The position numbers and the translations under genes are program-made. Positions 10,412 through 21,324 of a stretch of DNA of 64,000 nt are shown one piece after another. The notes beneath the pieces are model-generated. The model had not been told where the DNA came from. It did no database searches and worked only from the letters and a program-made list of their open reading frames with translations. Source of the DNA: Craterostigma plantagineum (taxonomy: Eukaryota; Streptophyta; Magnoliopsida; Lamiales; Linderniaceae); assembly GCA_027422505.1 (NCBI GenBank), contig JAPQWV010000413.1, positions 248,001 to 312,000 of the forward strand, read 5' to 3'. The stretch's first letter is position 1. Each line of letters begins with the position of its first letter.

Positions 10412-13400
10412 ATGGCGGCGAAATTCGATATTGAAAAGTTCAACGGGAGAAATTTCTCACTGTGGAAATTAAAGATAAAGGCGATCTTGCGAAAGGACGG
10501 CTGTCTGGAGGCTATTGATGGAAAACCAGCCACCGTGACAGACGACAAGAAATGGAACGAGATGGACGGGAGCGCCATCGCAAATCTCCATCTGGCACTA
10601 GCAGATGAGATATTGTCTAGCGTCGAAGAAAAGAAAACGGCAAAGGAGATTTGGGACCACCTAACCAATCTGTACGAGCCGACATCGTTACACAACAAAA
10701 TTTTCTTGAAGAGAAAATTGTTCACCTTGAGAATGTCTGAATCTACTTCGGTGACGGAGCATCTCAACGTCTTGAATACTCTGTTTTCCCAGCTAACATC
10801 GTTGGGGTATAAAACAGAGGATAAAGAACGTGCGGAAATTCTACTTCAAAGTCTGCCTGATTCGTATGATCAACTCATCATCAACTTGACGAACAACGCG
10901 AAAGTTCTGGTCTTCAATAACCTCGCTGCTGCTATTCTCGAAGAAGAAAATCGGCGAAAGAACAAGGAGGACCAGCAAGCCGGCGCTCAACAAGTCGAAG
11001 CTTTGACGGTGATAAGAGGGAGATCAACGGAACATGATTCAAGTGGGAGTCACACTCAAGGCAGAGGAAAATCAAGAAGTAAGAAGAAGGATATGAAATG
11101 CTACCACTATGGAAAGAAGGGTCACTTGAAGAAGGATTGTTGGAGCCTGAAGAACTCCAATCCTCAAGGAAATCTGGCAAACGGGCCAGGCGGAGACGTA
11201 TTGTGTAGCGAAGCAGCTATCTCAACGGAGAGCAGGAAGTCGTACGATGAAATATGGCTTCTTGACTCGGGCGCAACTTATCATATGACCTCTCGAAGAG
11301 ATTGGTTCAACCACTACGAACCTATCGTAGGAGGATCTGGGTACAGTTGCGAAGATAATGCCTTAAAGATCGTAGGTGTTGGAACCGTGAGGTTGAAGTT
11401 GCACGACGGTACAGTTCGCACTATTCAAGGAGTGCGGCACGTGGAAGGTCTCAAGAAGAATTTATTATCTATGGGACAGCTCGATGATCTTGGCTGTGAA
11501 ATCAAAGTTCGTGGAGGAATAATGAAAATATTCCGGGGAGCACTTGTAGTCATGAAAGGTGAAAAGGCTGCTGCAAATTTGTATATGCTGTTGGGAGAGA
11601 CGGTGCAAGAAGGGGAAGCGTCTATAGCTTCAGGAAATTCAACCGAAAGATCCACTATGCTGTGGCATCAGAAGCTTGGGCATATGTCAGAACAAGGAAT
11701 GAAAATTCTTGCGGGTCAAAATCTACTTCCGGGTCTCGCGAAGGTGTCACTACCGTTCTGTGAGCATTGCGTAGCAAACAAGCAGCATCGACTACAATTC
11801 AACACATCAAATTCTAGAAGCAACAATATTCTAGAATTGGTTCACTCTGATGTATGGCAGTCACCGGTTTCATCCCGAGGAGGAGGGAAGTATTTCGTGT
11901 CATTCATTGACGATTACTCCCGGAGGTGTTGGGTGTATATCATCAAGAGTAAGGGGGATGTGTTTGCAACCTTCAAGAATTTCAAGGCTCGGGTCGAACT
12001 TGATACTGGAAAGAAGATCAAGTGTTTGAGGACGGATAATGGAGGAGAATATACTGGCAGGGAATTTGATAGCTTTTGCAGAAGAGAAGGCATCAAAAGG
12101 CACTTCACTACGGCGTATACTCCACAACAAAATGGAGTGGCGGAGCGGATGAACAGGACTCTGTTGGAGAGAACAAGAGCCATGTTGGGAGCTGCAGGTC
12201 TGGATAAATCATACTGGGCAGAAGCAGTCAACACCGCCTGCTACGTGATCAATCGATCGCCTTCGACGGCAATTGATCAGAAGACGCCGATGGAGATGTG
12301 GACCGGAAAGCCAGCGGATTATTCCAAACTCCATGTATTTGGAAGTCCTGTGTACGTGATGTACAGCACCCAAGAAACTACGAAGCTGGATCCGAAGTCC
12401 AGAAAGTGTTTGTTCTTGGGGTATGCTGATGGTGTGAAGGGGTATCGCCTGTGGGATCCCACTGCCCACAAGGTTGTCATCAGCAGGGAGGTTATCTTCT
12501 TAGAAGATAAACTTATCGAAGAAAATGATAGCACTACAAAGGAAAGCCCAGAAACTACGACGATTCAGGTGGAAGGGAAGTCTATCGAACAAGATTCTTC
12601 TGAAGCAGCACCGGAGCACGAGGAAGGGCCAAGCGAATCTTCAGAGCCAGAACTTAGGAGGGGCACACGCAAAAGAGCTGCACCATCCTGGCATGAAGAT
12701 TACGATATGGACAGCAACGTTGCATATTGTCTTCTAACTGATGACGGAGAGCCATCAACTCTTCAAGAAGCACTGAATAGTTCAGATGCAGATCAGTGGT
12801 TGGCGGCAATGCAAGAAGAAATGGAAGCTCTACAGAAAAATAAGACTTGGGAGCTGGTGCCACTACTGGACGGCAGAAAGGCAATCGGCAATAAATGGGT
12901 CTTTAAGATCAAGCGGAACAGCGATGATCAAGTAGAGCGATTTCGTGCACGACTGGTGGTTAAAGGCTACGCTCAGAAAGAAGGCATTGACTTCAATGAG
13001 ATATTCTCACCTGTGGTTCGATTGACAACTGTTCGGGTACTTCTAGCGATGTGTGCTACATTCGACCTACATCTAGAGCAACTAGATGTGAAGACAGCTT
13101 TTCTTCATGGAGATCTTGAAGAAGAGATTTATATGCTCCAACCGGAAGGTTTTGAAGACAAAGAAAAGCAGAACTTGGTTTGCAGGTTGAACAAATCTCT
13201 ATACGGTCTCAAACAGGCGCCGAGGTGTTGGTATAAGAGATTTGATTCCTTCATCATGAGCCTTGGATACAACAGATTAAATGCAGACCCTTGTGCATAT
13301 TTCAAGAGGTTAGTGAAAATGATTTTATCATATTACTGTTGTATGTTGACGACATGTTGGTAGCAGGCCCCAACAAAGATCGTGTTGAAGAACTCAAGGC

Positions 13401-14306
13401 ACAGTTGGCTAGGGAATTTGAAATGAAGGACTTGGGACCAGCAAACAAGATTCTAGGGATGCAAATTTACCGAGACAGAAATAACAAGAAGATTTGGCTT
13501 TCGCAGAAGAATTATCTGAGGAAGGTCTTGCGACGCTTCAATATGCAAGATTGTAAGCCAATTTCTACCCCACTTCTTGTTAATTTCAAATTATCCTCAA
13601 GTATGAGTCCTAGCAGTGAAGAAGGGAGGATGGAGATGTCTCGAGTACCGTATGCATCAGCGGTGGGAAGTCTTATGTTCGCGATGATTTGTACACGGCC
13701 AGACATTGCCCATGCAGTGGGAGTAGTGAGTCGGTACATGGCGAATCCGAGCAAAGAGCATTGGAGCGCGGTGAAGAGGATCCTACGATATATCAGAGGA
13801 ACCTCAGATGTTGCATTATGTTACGGAGGAGCAGACTTTACTGTCAGAGGGTACGTTGACTCTGATTATGCAGGTGATCTTGACAGGAGCAAATCTACCA
13901 CGGGATATGTGTTCACTCTTACTGGCGGAGCTGTAAGCTGGGTATCAAAGCTTCAGTCCGTTGTCGCGACGTCAACACTGAAGCTGAATATGTTGCAACT
14001 ACGCATGCAAGTAAAGAGGCGGTATGGTTGAAATTGATCATGGAGGAACTCGGGCACGGACAGGAGAATATTCCTCTGTTCTGTGACAGTCAGAGTGCCT
14101 TGCATCTCGCAAGGAATCCAGCGTTTCATTCCAGATCAAAGCACATACGAGTCCAGTATCACTTCATTCGTGAGAAAGTGGAAGAGGGCACAGTAGATAT
14201 GCAAAAGATTCATACGAAAGATAACCTAGCAGATTTCTTGACGAAGGCGGTCAACACTGACAAGTTCATTTGGTGTCGTTCCTCGAGTGGCCTAGCGGAG
14301 ACGTAA
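10412..14306 (+). pseudogene. Copia Gag-Pol polyprotein, two frameshifts
   Basis: Reading from the Met at 10412: Gag (about residues 1-220) with a zinc knuckle that reads C-x2-Y-x4-H-x4-C, where the second Cys has become Tyr. Next come protease (LLDSGATYHM), integrase with its HHCC region (WHQKLGH..CEHC) and the D,D,E residues in HSDVW, TDNGGE and NGVAER, then reverse transcriptase (KWVFKIK, FLHGDLEE). The frame is lost by one base near 13308, just before the YVDD motif, which lies in the next frame (13291-14031). RNase H (DSDYAGD) follows, and one more base is missing near 13976, so the last 90 residues are in a third frame. The parts are otherwise well preserved, in line with the near-identical LTRs. 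It cannot make a full polyprotein. Confidence 0.93.
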
Positions 14307-14381
14307 GCAACATGAATGGCAAGGGAGAAAGAATGGTGTGAAGATCCGATTGATCCTCAATCAAATCTTCAAGTGGGAGAT

Positions 14382-14851
14382 TGTCAGAACATGGTCGGTT
14401 TGAAAAGTCATAAAGGAGAAAACAAACGTGGGCAATGGTTATTTTCCAAAGGTGTGTGCCTATTTTTCTTCTATTCACATATCGAATGAGGTAGCAATTA
14501 CCTCATTTTATGTGTTCGATTGCCTATAAATAGGCTAAGAACTTCAGTACAAACGGTATCCCACAACAGAGAAGAACAGATAGAGAGATAGAGAGAAAAT
14601 AAAATAATAGAGAGTTTGTCGGTATTTTTCTCCGACTATAAAGAGAGAGTTTGAGGGTTTTCTCCTTTATAGATTGAGAGGCTGTAACTCCTATATTTTT
14701 CCTCTATAGTGAATTCTTCTTCCTTGCCCGTGGTTTTTACCCCGATTTATTTGGGGGTTTTCCACGTTAAATCTCGGTGTCCACATTTTATCTTTAATTG
14801 CTCAAATACTAGCCGCAATATTACTCGACTGGTTCCGCTGCCACGCCAACA
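14382..14851 (+). repeat. 3' LTR of copia element
   Basis: 470 bases. Differs from the 5' LTR at three substitutions (near 14519, 14682 and 14701) and one missing A (near 14494). Confidence 0.96.
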
Positions 14852-14910
14852 CTTTTCAATCTTCTTTCATGTGTGATTTAGTGAATTGACTTGAGTTTAT
14901 TGTAATGAAG

Positions 14911-15053
14911 GACAACGAAGAGCTGGGGCTGGTGCAAGCTAGGTGGTCATTCGTGAGCATGGACAAGAATCTGCTCACGAGGCTGCAACTAATCAACTTG
15001 GCTTTTCACTTCGAAGTGGAACAATAGGTTAACAGGATTTTCCTCAAATTCTT
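14911..15053 (+). pseudogene. Captured CSLC fragment, second piece
   Basis: After an intron end (..AATGAAG) the sequence reads [15 protein letters not shown], then LLTRLQ, INL and FHFEVEQ, the stretch that follows the D-A-D block in CSLC proteins. The next codon, expected Gln, is TAG (15026-15028). The reading beyond it (VN-x-IFL) still matches the family and runs straight into the right inverted repeat at 15054. With the piece at 9635-9720 this shows an exon-intron-exon slice taken from genomic DNA rather than cDNA. Confidence 0.85.
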
Positions 15054-15240
15054 GGGGCATTTTGGTATTTACAGCAGTCCCCTTTAGTTCCTAACGTCTC
15101 AACCTAAAATTCAATTTATTTTGTCTTCAGGCTACGTGGTTGTATTTTGTCAAATGTTAGGGGCACCGGCCGGAATCCAAATAAGCTTTGGGTACCAAGC
15201 GGAAAACCCGTAACCACGAGGTTACCAACCGGAATTTCCC
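15054..15240. repeat. Right terminal inverted repeat of the Pack-MULE
   Basis: 187 bases, the inverse of 8825-9031. The 9-bp duplication AAAATTAAA follows at 15241-15249. Confidence 0.88.
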
Positions 15241-15729
15241 AAAATTAAAATTGCCTGAATACAAATTGTCCCAAAAAAAAAACATAAAAAAAAAAATAAA
15301 ATTGAAAAAGGGAGAGAAATAGTTCGAGAAAAAAAAGGAAAGATTCTTCTCTGTATCAGTCACGTGGTGTCCAGTTAGTGCACATGCGGTCCTCCATATC
15401 CAAAAAGATTTAAAAAACTAATTAAATCCATAAAAGAAATCATAATTTCGAAAAGGAAACATATGACGTATTGATAATAGTACCCATCTCTACGCAAGTA
15501 TAAATAAACAATCCTCAGCTAATTCTTGTATTGTACCGTACGTATGTGAAAACAGAGAAAAAGAAACGAAAACGAAAACAAAAAAAAATAACTTGGGGAA
15601 GATCTCCGAGACAACATCGTATCAAATCAAATTCAGTTTCAGTTCAGATCTCGTCTCTTTTGTTTGCTTATTCAACCCATGGAGCACTGAGGTTATAACT
15701 CAACTATATCGCAGTTCGTTATTGGGCCA
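15241..15729 (+). promoter_or_regulatory. Upstream region of the DUF4057 gene
   Basis: No other gene here. The last 200 bases are A- and C/T-rich and probably contain promoter and 5' leader of the gene beginning at 15730. Confidence 0.4.
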
Positions 15730-17221
15730 ATGGAGAAGGGAACGCCGGTGAGGAAGCCAAACGCCTCGACGGCGGATCTGCTGACCTGGACGGAGAATCC
15801 GCCGGAATATTCGCCGGCGTCTGCTTCCTCCGCTCGCCCTCATCAGGTATTTTTTCTTATATACTTTTCAGCTCCTCATCAGCTGTGAAGGACGATTAGA
15901 AATTGAAATGAGTAATAATCTGAAATTAAACGACAGCCGTCCGATGGGATCAGCAAGGTGGTGTTTGGTGGCCAAGTTACCGATGAAGAAGTTGAGGCAT
16001 TGAATAAAAGGTGAAGTAGACCTGTGTGGCTTTTGTTTCTTCTGTGTATGTTCTCATCGTTTTTCTCTTACAATAATACAAATCTGAAAAGAATCTCTCA
16101 ACCTTTACAAGTTTTATATGTGTTAGCATAGCACACGAAGGAACCTCATTGAAAGAGACACAAAGCAATCAGTTCCTTGTGGTGCCATTTTTATTACAAT
16201 ACATATTGAGTGGAAATCTTTCATATGTGTGTTTGAGTTTGTGGGAATTCATTCTTTCGAACTTGTTTGCACTGAATAATTCTTCAGATTTAGTCCCTAG
16301 AGTAAAATCTTGTCGCTCATCTTAATTTACTCCGAAAATTCATTCGAATTTGCAATGATACCTCAGAAAACCGTGCTCGGGTTACAAAATGAAGGAGATA
16401 ACTGGGAGCGGCATATTCAAAGCCAACGGAGAAACAGAATTGTCTGAGTACGAGGGCGTCGATCACACCCCTGTCGGTAAAACTGGAGTCAGAATGTACC
16501 AGGTAACAGTTTAAGGTAGCAATTTCAAACGTTTTTCGACGTCTTTTTACTGAATATTTTCCCGTCTTCCTCGTCAGCAAGCACTCTCGGGAATGAGCAA
16601 CATCAGCTTCGGCGAAGAAGAAGCAGTCCTTCCCAAGAAGCCCATTACAGTCGCCGAAGCTGCTAAGCAAAGAGAACTGAGCGGATCTTTGGACAGCGAG
16701 TCAGAGGACAAACTGAAGAAACAAATCTCCATGGGTAAGAAGAAGGAGCTTTCTGGCCACGATATCTTCGCCCCGCCCCCAGAAATTCAACCGAGGTCAT
16801 CAGTTCCTCGACCTTTGGCTCTGAGAGAAAGCATTGCCATAGGCGTAGGGGATCACAGCGTACGTTTTCGAAATCTTTGAAATCATTGCACATTCTTGTT
16901 CATTTTTTTTCCTTGTAATGAAGTCCCTCCTTTGTTTCTCTACAGGGAGATGAGAGCGGCGGTGGTTCTGTGGAAGAGCACTCGATGAAGACGGCGAAGA
17001 AGGTGCCAGAGAAGAAGCTCAATGAGCTCAATGGGAACGGCATTTTTAAGGAAGAAGGCGAAGGGGAACTAAAATCGGCGGAGAAAGCTCTGAGCTCGGC
17101 GAAATTGCGGGAAATGAGTGGCAGCAATATATTCGCCTCCGACGAAAAGGTGGAGCATAGAGACTATTTCGGCGGGGTCCGCAAGCCGCCAGGTGGCGAG
17201 AGCAGCATAGCCCTCGTTTGA
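15730..17221 (+). CDS. DUF4057 family protein (plant-specific, 294 aa)
   Basis: Five exons read by eye: 15730-15846, 15937-16010, 16367-16502, 16578-16859 and 16946-17221, all with GT..AG introns and keeping one frame of 294 codons plus TGA. The start MEKGTPVRKP, STADLLTW, then SDGISKVVFGGQVT and KPCSGYKMKE are the hallmarks of the plant DUF4057 family. The protein carries four short repeats of the form S/N-G-x-x-I-F (GSGIF, GHDIF, GNGIF, GSNIF) spaced through a Lys/Glu-rich disordered chain, which recalls short linear motifs of HN1/Jupiter-like proteins. No signal peptide or membrane segment. Molecular function is not established. The gene looks intact and converges on TL29 downstream. Confidence 0.9.
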
Positions 17222-17606
17222 TGAACCTTTTTTTACCTCTGATCTCATTCATCATCATGTGAGTGATTGGCTCGTGTTGTTTTGTGTTTCTTGGTGTGTT
17301 TTTTGAGTTGGGATGACTTTGAGTTGAGAGCTTAGCATCTTTTGTTACGACAGTATGTACTCTATCCACGTATCTATGTAATGAATTATTTATGAATAGA
17401 CACTCGACCTATGTTGTAAGATTGCAACGAATTCCAACTTTTCTTGAGCACATTCTACAGTTTTTGAGAGAGATATTACAAGGTATAGAAACCTATGCAT
17501 GCATGTATGTTCGTGCCATGAGCTTGTAACAAATTTTAAAACAAAGTGTGTTGTCTTCTCAATAGATCTTTGTAATAAAAATTGTGTTCAAACAGATTTC
17601 TCTTCT
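17222..17606. other. Convergent 3' ends of DUF4057 and TL29 genes
   Basis: A 385-bp gap between two stop codons facing each other. It must hold both 3' untranslated regions, so overlapping antisense transcripts are possible. Confidence 0.6.
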
Positions 17607-19698
17607 CTACAGTTTCAGTTTCTTGAAATCGATCTTTTCCACGGGATAAGAGTACGCCTCGTAATTGATCTGTTGCCCGAGAGAACTCATCTTCGTCAAA
17701 GCAGTTATCAGGTCGACCTGAAAAAAACATATTACGTCGAATAAAGATGCGAAATCCGCCAATTTTTCGCCGCAAGAATCTTGTGTTTTTCGAGAAATGT
17801 AAGGACTAACTACTAAACCTCATAATCTGTTTGAGAAACAGTTTCACGGCTGCGTTGGTATTTCTCAATCCACGGCTTAACTTCTGAATCTGAAGCAAGC
17901 AATGCCTCAGTTGCCGACTGGTCTGGCCCGAGAAACGCCGACATGACAGCCAACTGCAAACCAACATTATACAACACAGAATAATTCTTACGCTTAAATA
18001 AAAATCATCGCATGAGAATCAGGACAAGAATGAACTGTTATTGTTATTTTTACCTGTCTGGGACTAAGGCCAACAGCTTTGAACCTTTCTTTCATGTCTG
18101 AAAAGTTCGAGTTTTCCCACTGAGGTACCCTTCCTTCTGGGTCGGGATTCTCAGCATCAGACCTACCAAACTGCCTATCGAAAAGGCCCCACTGCAAAAA
18201 AACGAAAGCGAAGATTAAGAATTATAGAGACGCAAGGCTATGAACGGTAAAGGAAAATACACGACTTACCTGGCCAGTTGAACCGTAAGCTGTGTACAGT
18301 AGAGTTCCCTTCTCTTCGTTCCCACCACATTTTCGAATGGCTGAAGCTATGAAGGTAGATTTTACGCCGCTTTGTGCTGCATTATTACGCCAAGAACGAA
18401 TTGAGTTCGATATATCAAAATTTGATGTTCGTACGATTTTGTGAATTCAGATGTATTGATGCTGAACTTTGTCTAGGAAAAAAGTTCGGTTTCAAACTAC
18501 TCACCTGCGAATTGGATGAGATCGGCGTAAGAGATAGGGCCACCTTTGGAGTATGAATCTATCTCCTTCTTCACTTCCTCCAAGAGACTCAATGCGCCAG
18601 CGAGATTTTTATTTTCTGGCCGACTAATCTCTGAGCTTCAGAAAGGAAACATATAGAAAATCAAAGGAAAACCCAAGAATATCAATCAAAATCGGGGACA
18701 TACACATAATCGTCGTAAAATGCATCATAAAGAACCGCCTTTCTCTAGTTGTAACTTAAGAATGAGCTCTGTTCTAAATGTGCTTTGGAGTTTACCTAAA
18801 ACGTATCGATCCATTGGGGCCACCCGATTTTGTAGCCTGCAAACTTAAAAGGAAGAATTCATGTAAGTCTTTTTTCCTTCTTCGTATACTTAGAAAAAGC
18901 AATTCTTGGCCCGAAACAAGACTATATTATCGGCTGACCTTATCGTAAGTCATAGCATCATTTAGTGCGAGAGTTAGCACAGATGGGACGAGTTCGGGGT
19001 GTCCCTGTAAGAGATTTATACGAACAATTAGCATGCAATATCACTCAATATCAACAAGTAGCATTTTTATACCTTCAATGCAGTTGCAAGGGTCCCTTTT
19101 ACTTTCGCTGCAGCACAGAGGTTTTAGAGAAGGAAATGCCAAGACATTACACAACAAAAGAATATGAAAATGTTTGTTTGTTTCCCTCATTCTTACACTG
19201 AAATTCCGAACGTTGTCTGCGTTGTATCAAATCAGCAGCATCAGCAACTTCAATCGATGAGCTCGATCTAGCAATTAGGTCCTGAAATGAGCGTTCATTG
19301 AAAAAAGGAGCAATCTTTATGAAGCCCACAATACTGCTTTCCAATGCATTACGAAAGCAAGACAAAGAATTGTAACTAAATAAACACGCAAACACACACG
19401 AGAAAGAAAATTTCTCACCATCCCAACAGTGGCACCAAAGGTATGCACCAGAATATTGCGTCGAGTGATGTAATGATCCTCACCATCAGAGTTAATGGCT
19501 TCGAGCTTGCAGTTTGTTCTTGCCTGTAAATGCCAAGACAAGACAAAGGAAGAATGAGGAAAGAAACGCTTTCTGCAGCAACGTTATTGTAGTTGGACTT
19601 ACAGCTTGATGATAAGGCAAGCAGACATTGGCAGATTTAGATGGCGAAGAAGGAAGAAAAGCAACAAAGGACGGGACAGTTGAGATGAATGACACCAT
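17607..19698 (-). CDS. TL29: Thylakoid lumenal 29 kDa protein, ascorbate-peroxidase-like (TL29/APX4)
   Basis: Eleven exons on the minus strand: 19603-19698, 19419-19523, 19197-19281, 19073-19107, 18939-19004, 18796-18836, 18505-18635, 18270-18376, 18054-18191, 17819-17953 and 17607-17717. All introns are GT..AG, and 349 codons stay in one frame. The N-terminus is a chloroplast transit peptide, followed by a twin-arginine lumen signal (TRRNIL plus a hydrophobic stretch) and the mature start near AADLIQRRQRSEFQ. Class I peroxidase-fold landmarks follow (LALNDAMTYDK, WGLFDRQFGRSDA, GRVPQW, FLGPDQ). TL29 lacks working peroxidase chemistry and associates with photosystem II in the lumen. Length matches the family. 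Start chosen at the ATG MVSFIST. It is divergent from SHMT. Confidence 0.93.
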
Positions 19699-19704
19699 TC
19701 CCAC

Positions 19705-20304
19705 TTTCTCTTTTTCTTCCTCTTCTTCTGTGTGTGGAAGGAAAGAAATGAAACAAAAGTTATGTAATGAAATGAGGTGTATGTGGGAGGTTTCAGCATG
19801 AGATTTTAGGCTGCTTTCCTTTGCGTGACGTGTCGTCGATGTTCGTTATCCTTCTATCCTCAAAACTGCCTCATTATTGGCACTCGTATATATCATTACA
19901 ATAAGATATTTTCCCATTTCGCTCTGCAATAGTGTATGCCAATTTTAAAATTCGCAATCACCATAGAATCATTAAAAATAGTAATTTTTGAATTTTAAAT
20001 TGATTAAAATCGATACTTTTAACCTTTGCAATGTTATTCACGGTCGTAAATTCAAGGAAACGAAGGTAAAGTTGATGAAGAGCCATGAAGGTGAAATTTA
20101 GGATCTTAATTAGACAAGGTCACAACTATTGGGCTCTTGTGCAATTTCGTAAAACTCGAGGTTATGTTATGGTAAGATCGAACATGTGATTATGTGGAGC
20201 CCACATTCTGACATACAACACCCATCGCATCGCTTCCTTTTTATAGACATGCTAATTGTAAATTTTCTTTTTTTACTTTCGGAAATTAAAAGAAAGCAAT
20301 AAGG
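19705..20304. promoter_or_regulatory. Promoter side of TL29
   Basis: No gene. This region lies between TL29 (minus) and the retroposed insertion, and should contain the TL29 promoter. No specific element can be defended. Confidence 0.4.
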
Positions 20305-20314
20305 TACTACCGCT

Positions 20315-21157
20315 AAAATATGCTGTGTAGGAATTAGTGTGTATTCTCTCTCCCCCCTTTCTCTCCATTCTCTCTAACCCTAACTCATCTCCACACAGCC
20401 GCCGCCACCTCCCCCCCTCCTCCTCCTCCCCTCCTCCATTAATGGAGGTAGGGAGAACATAGAGGCGGGGGAGCTCTCTTTTTTTTTGCTTGTTTTCCCC
20501 AAATTAATAAAAAAAAATAAAAAAAATAAATAAAAAAAGAAAAAAACGACCACCCACCGCCGCCTTTCCACCGCTGCTGCCACCGTGCCGGCTCCCCATC
20601 GCCGCCTCCGCCTTGCCGCCTCTGTCTTACTGCAGCGCGCCCTCCACCTCGCAACACTGCTGCCTCCGCATCCTCCCATACTTTTGCCTCAGCCATCCCG
20701 CCGAAACACCAGTCGGCCGTCACCACCACCACCATATCCCGCCACAAATCCTCCGCTGTCGCCTCACCGGCCAGCTCGCTCCTCGCCGCCTCCCTCCTTT
20801 CTCTCGACCCGCAGAGCGTTTTCTCCCTTGTGGAGCCTCCAGTCCGATGAAGATAAAACCTTGACGTCGAAGACCAAGTTAAAGTTTAGAGTATCGTAGA
20901 TTTAGCTTAATCGCTTTTTCTGTTATAGTTTCTATAGTTCTTGGTCATAGATAATGGGTTTGTTTTCTGTCGGTTTTTTGTTCCTCGTGGACCCTTTTCT
21001 CCCCATGTGGGAGTGTTGTTCCCCTTGTGGGATTGTGTGGTGCTCTTTGTGAGCCTTTGTTCTCCCGATTGACGATGTACCGGTGAGACCTCTTGGGCTA
21101 TTTAGTCCTGTATCTTTGTTATTAATGCAAGATATCGTTTCGAAAAAAAAAAAAAAA
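20315..21157 (+). mobile_element. Retroposed poly-A insertion (LINE- or SINE-like, or retrocopy) in the TL29-SHMT intergenic region
   Basis: A run of 15 A at 21143-21157 ends the insert. The ten bases TACTACCGCT occur directly before it (20305-20314) and directly after the A tail (21160-21169), the target duplication left by target-primed reverse transcription. The body has a C/T-rich start, a GC-rich central part (20560-20870) with a Pro/Arg-rich open frame, and a T-rich 3' end. I do not recognise a coding domain, so the source (LINE end, SINE or processed transcript) is open. Confidence 0.7.
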
Positions 21158-21324
21158 GTTACTACCGCTCTAAGATGATCGTCATCACCAACTCACCAAC
21201 CTCACCGTCTTTCACTCACCAACAAAGATCCCACTAACCATTCTTGGAAAATCTTTAGTTATTTTATTATTAAAACAGGAATAAACACGGTGCTGCTGCT
21301 CGATATTCCGACCAAAAATCGACG

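Larger units (their letters stand above)
9744..14851 (+). mobile_element. Ty1/copia LTR retrotransposon, Tork-like, young
   Basis: Full-length element with two LTRs, TG..CA ends and a 5-bp target duplication CTTTT (9739-9743 and 14852-14856). A primer binding site, TGGTATCAGAGC (10217-10228), complementary to initiator Met-tRNA, follows the left LTR directly. The purine tract AAGTGGGAGA (14371-14380) precedes the right LTR. The LTRs differ by three substitutions and one single-base gap over 470 bases, so insertion is recent. It sits 23 bases inside the intron of the captured CSLC fragment. The polyprotein is broken twice (separate entries). Confidence 0.97.
8825..15240. mobile_element. Pack-MULE (nonautonomous Mutator-like element) with captured CSLC gene fragment and nested copia
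   Basis: Long terminal inverted repeats lie at 8825-9031 and 15054-15240. Both start GGGAAATTCCGGTTGGTAAC and differ at only two positions over roughly the first 90 bases. A perfect 9-bp duplication, AAAATTAAA, flanks the element (8816-8824 and 15241-15249), as expected for Mutator. Removing the copia insertion leaves a unit of about 1.3 kb. It has no transposase. Inside are two pieces of a CSLC-type glucan synthase gene on the plus strand, which makes it a Pack-MULE. An internal 60-base motif is also partly duplicated (about 9187-9247 and 9330-9392). Confidence 0.88.

Noticed and set aside
20585..20899. Proline/arginine-rich open frame of 104 codons
   Set aside because: It lies in a GC-rich retroposed insert, has no domain, and similar frames occur on the opposite strand, as expected for GC-rich low-complexity DNA.
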